Shown here piece by piece: positions 13,443-14,973 of a stretch of DNA of 14,973 nt. The notes beneath the pieces were generated by a model. It ran no database searches. It saw only the letters and a program-made list of their open reading frames with translations, and had not been told where the DNA came from. The stretch is from Ilumatobacteraceae bacterium. Its GTDB lineage: Bacteria > Actinomycetota > Acidimicrobiia > Acidimicrobiales > Ilumatobacteraceae. Each line of letters starts with the position of its first letter. Position 1 is the stretch's first letter. A program made the translations under genes and the position numbers. Where the stretch lies: NCBI GenBank assembly GCA_023263465.1, contig JALQWV010000014.1, positions 1-14,973 of the forward strand, given 5' to 3'.

Positions 13443-14254
13443 TCGAACAGGTCAGGATCTGTTGCGCAAATTTCCTGGAACAGAGGCTGAAACTGGAACC
13501 ATCCTGCATCTGCGAAACCTGTGAGTTGCTGTGTGTACGTTGCCGAGTCATGGTCAATGAGTTTCGGTGTTCCCGCTGCTTCTGCAAGTAGTTGTGCTTG
13601 GCAACTGCGGTCCATGGTGATGAACCAAAATGCCGCTGCTTCTACGGTGGTGCCAACGGTGAACAAACCGTGGTTTTGATGGATGGCTGCTTTTCCTGTT
13701 GGAAACAGCGATGCGAATTCTTCGCCTGCTGCAACTTCAAACACCACTTTGCCACCTTGTTCAGCAATGACGGTGTGGTCATTGTAGAAAATGCATGCGT
13801 CCTGGGTAATTGGGTCAAGCTTGCGACCGAGCGATGACCATGCTTTGCCGTATGTGGAGTGCGCATGCGCTGCACCAATCACATCTGGTCGTGCTTTATG
13901 AATTGCTGCATGCAGGACAAACGCTGCACGGTTCACTGGTTGTGTTCCGTACACCACTTCGCCGTCATGATTGACCAAAATGAGGTCGCTGGTTTTCATG
14001 TGGCGGAAACTTTTGCCAAATGGGTTCACCCAAAAGCAGTCGGTGAACTCTGGGTCACGTGCAGTGATGTGTCCAGCAACGCCTTCGCCATATCCGAGGC
14101 GACCAAACACGCGTAGCGCAGCAGCGAGACCAATTTTTCGCGCTCGACGTTCATCTTCAACTGAGTCGTATTGTGGTCGACCAATGGATGCCAATTCGCG
14201 TGGCTTCAGTTCGACTCCGTCAATCATGCGGGTGCTGTTCTCGGTTGCGGTCAT
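13439..14254 (-). CDS. Class II aldolase/adducin-family protein
   Basis: This 271-residue predicted zinc enzyme belongs to the class II aldolase/adducin superfamily (L-fuculose-phosphate aldolase, ribulose-phosphate epimerase and related lyases). The likely metal ligands are H130 and H132 in GAAHAHSTYG and H195 in NHGLFTVG; GEGVAGHITARD (56-67) matches the substrate-binding N-terminal part. The position that holds the catalytic Glu in true aldolases falls in PVNRAAFVLHAAIHKARPD, where Ala-Ala-Phe is seen instead, so simple retro-aldol chemistry is doubtful. The C-terminal ~45 residues (ATYTQQLTGFADAGWFQFQP) are typical of the adducin-like subgroup. The start is ATG 14254, with TAGCCT 6 nt upstream. 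It is coupled to the exporter gene by a TTGA overlap. The true substrate is unknown. Confidence 0.88.
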   Translation of the reverse strand: MTATENSTRMIDGVELKPRELASIGRPQYDSVEDERRARKIGLAAALRVFGRLGYGEGVAGHITARDPEFTDCFWVNPFGKSFRHMKTSDLILVNHDGEVVYGTQPVNRAAFVLHAAIHKARPDVIGAAHAHSTYGKAWSSLGRKLDPITQDACIFYNDHTVIAEQGGKVVFEVAAGEEFASLFPTGKAAIHQNHGLFTVGTTVEAAAFWFITMDRSCQAQLLAEAAGTPKLIDHDSATYTQQLTGFADAGWFQFQPLFQEICATDPDLFD

Positions 14255-14260
14255 ATGGCA

Positions 14261-14266
14261 AGGCTA
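14261..14266 (-). promoter_or_regulatory. -10 hexamer of aldolase-like gene, leaderless spacing
   Basis: TAGCCT on the minus strand, 6 nt, then ATG 14254. There is no Shine-Dalgarno. It shares a 52-bp divergent gap with the mutase promoter. Confidence 0.55.
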
Positions 14267-14294
14267 GCCATGCGACAATTTGGGCTCCATCTCG

Positions 14295-14300
14295 TAACCT
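14295..14300 (+). promoter_or_regulatory. -10 hexamer of mutase gene, leaderless spacing
   Basis: TAACCT, 6 nt (AGACCC), then ATG 14307. A GCGACA element (14272-14277), which shares GACA with the -35 consensus, lies 17 nt upstream. Confidence 0.55.
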
Positions 14301-14306
14301 AGACCC

Positions 14307-14973
14307 ATGGCTGAAACCCCTCGCGAGCGCCAGACCGACTCTGGCATCACCATTAATCCGTTATACACAGCCGAATCTCTGGGGGCCTTCGACCCCACGA
14401 CTGCGCTTGGCGCTCCTGGCCAGCAGCCATACACACGCGGCATTTACCCAACGATGCACCGTGACCGCTTGTGGACCATGCGCCAATACGCGGGCTTCGG
14501 CAGCGCGGCCGACACTAACCAGCGATTCAAGTTTTTGCTTGAGGCTGGTCAAACAGGACTGAGCTGTGCTTTCGACTTGCCAACGCAAATGGGTTACGAC
14601 AGCGATCATGCCCGTTCGGCGGGCGAAGTTGGAAAAGTTGGCGTTGCTATTGATTCGCTCGATGACATGCGCACACTGCTTGCCGATTTGCCGCTCGACA
14701 AAGTCACTACGTCGATGACCATTAACTCAACGGCTGCAATTTTGCTGTTGATGTACGAGTTGGTTGCAGAAGAGCGCGGTGTGCCAAGCACGGCAATTAG
14801 CGGCACCATTCAGAACGACCTCTTGAAGGAATACATCGCGCGCGGAACTTACGTGTATCCACCAAAGCCGTCGATGCGCATCATTACCAACATTTTCGAG
14901 TACTGCTCTAAGAACGTTCCAAAGTGGAACACTATTTCTATTTCTGGTTATCACATTCGCGAGGCGGGTAGTA
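14307..14973 (+). CDS. Methylmalonyl-CoA mutase-type acyl-CoA mutase, 5' part
   Basis: This is the first 222 residues of a B12-dependent acyl-CoA mutase that runs off the window edge. The family interconverts methylmalonyl-CoA and succinyl-CoA. The substrate barrel begins at PYTRGIYPTM (41-50), with RLWTMRQYAGFG (54-65), AFDLPTQMGYDSDH (88-101), SGTIQNDLLKEY (165-176) and SISGYH (211-216). By motif alignment, Y61, Q169, R179 and H216 correspond to Tyr89, Gln197, Arg207 and His244 of Propionibacterium methylmalonyl-CoA mutase; isobutyryl- and hydroxyisobutyryl-CoA mutases differ at Tyr89 and Arg207. The short N-terminus fits the large-subunit form in which the cobalamin domain may be a separate protein, but the C-terminus is not visible. 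Ethylmalonyl-CoA mutase cannot be excluded. The start is ATG 14307, with a leaderless -10. Confidence 0.9.
   Translation, partial: MAETPRERQTDSGITINPLYTAESLGAFDPTTALGAPGQQPYTRGIYPTMHRDRLWTMRQYAGFGSAADTNQRFKFLLEAGQTGLSCAFDLPTQMGYDSDHARSAGEVGKVGVAIDSLDDMRTLLADLPLDKVTTSMTINSTAAILLLMYELVAEERGVPSTAISGTIQNDLLKEYIARGTYVYPPKPSMRIITNIFEYCSKNVPKWNTISISGYHIREAGS

Noticed and set aside
14451..14462. His51 (TMH) in the mutase as an altered substrate residue
   Set aside because: Counting from conserved motifs shows the specificity Tyr89 corresponds to Y61 in RQYAGF, which is retained, as is Arg179 (Arg207).

Overview
The window looks like a chromosomal segment of an actinobacterium. I infer the class Acidimicrobiia (Ilumatobacter-like freshwater or marine lineages). 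The grounds are moderate GC, frequent GTG/TTG starts, actinobacterial versions of MoeB/MoeZ, SpoIID and HU, a CofC/FbiD-type gene pointing to coenzyme F420, and a Glf-GlfT2 galactofuranose pair. No insertion sequence, prophage, CRISPR array, tRNA or rRNA was seen. The placement rests on sequence resemblance only and was not tested by a database search.

Layout. Positions 1-488 hold no gene I can support. They contain phased A/T-tracts, one perfect TTGTCCACA DnaA-box-like 9-mer and a CpG-rich foldback. Next come an HU-type nucleoid protein (489-773) and a 46-residue lysine/alanine-rich peptide gene (798-938), closed by a strong terminator (981-1012). cofC (minus) and gpsA (plus) diverge from a 44-bp gap. 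gpsA is followed by a 425-residue unknown protein whose stop overlaps the start of rnhB. A 152-residue unknown on the minus strand runs into the 3' end of rnhB. A sirtuin and a rhodanese-MoeB fusion follow. Then come glf and glfT2 (UDP-galactopyranose mutase and galactofuranosyltransferase, overlapping by one base), meeting tail to tail a secreted three-module cell-wall protein (SpoIID, then SGNH esterase, then two peptidoglycan-binding repeats). Upstream of it on the minus strand are an RhtA-like exporter and a class II aldolase-like protein, coupled by a TTGA overlap. The right edge carries the first 222 residues of an acyl-CoA mutase with the methylmalonyl-CoA mutase active-site residues.

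How the parts fit. The middle-right block (glf, glfT2, SpoIID-SGNH-PGB) is an envelope module: it makes the galactofuranose donor, polymerises it, and remodels peptidoglycan. The hup pair is a nucleoid module. Other genes are housekeeping: phospholipid precursor (gpsA), RNA:DNA hybrid removal (rnhB), F420 (cofC), sulfur-carrier activation (rhodanese-MoeB) and protein deacylation (sirtuin). Several genes have a TANNNT hexamer exactly 6-7 nt before the start codon, the spacing expected for leaderless mRNAs. Genes inside operons overlap, and a few (hup, the tail peptide, moeB, spoIID) have clear Shine-Dalgarno sites.

Most notable. (1) The HU core and a HupB-like basic tail are separate, consecutive genes in the same reading frame, with one TAG between them. 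(2) A SpoIID-type glycan lyase is fused to a complete SGNH hydrolase and wall-binding repeats, which suggests coupled de-O-acetylation and glycan cleavage. No obviously new defence or mobile system is present.
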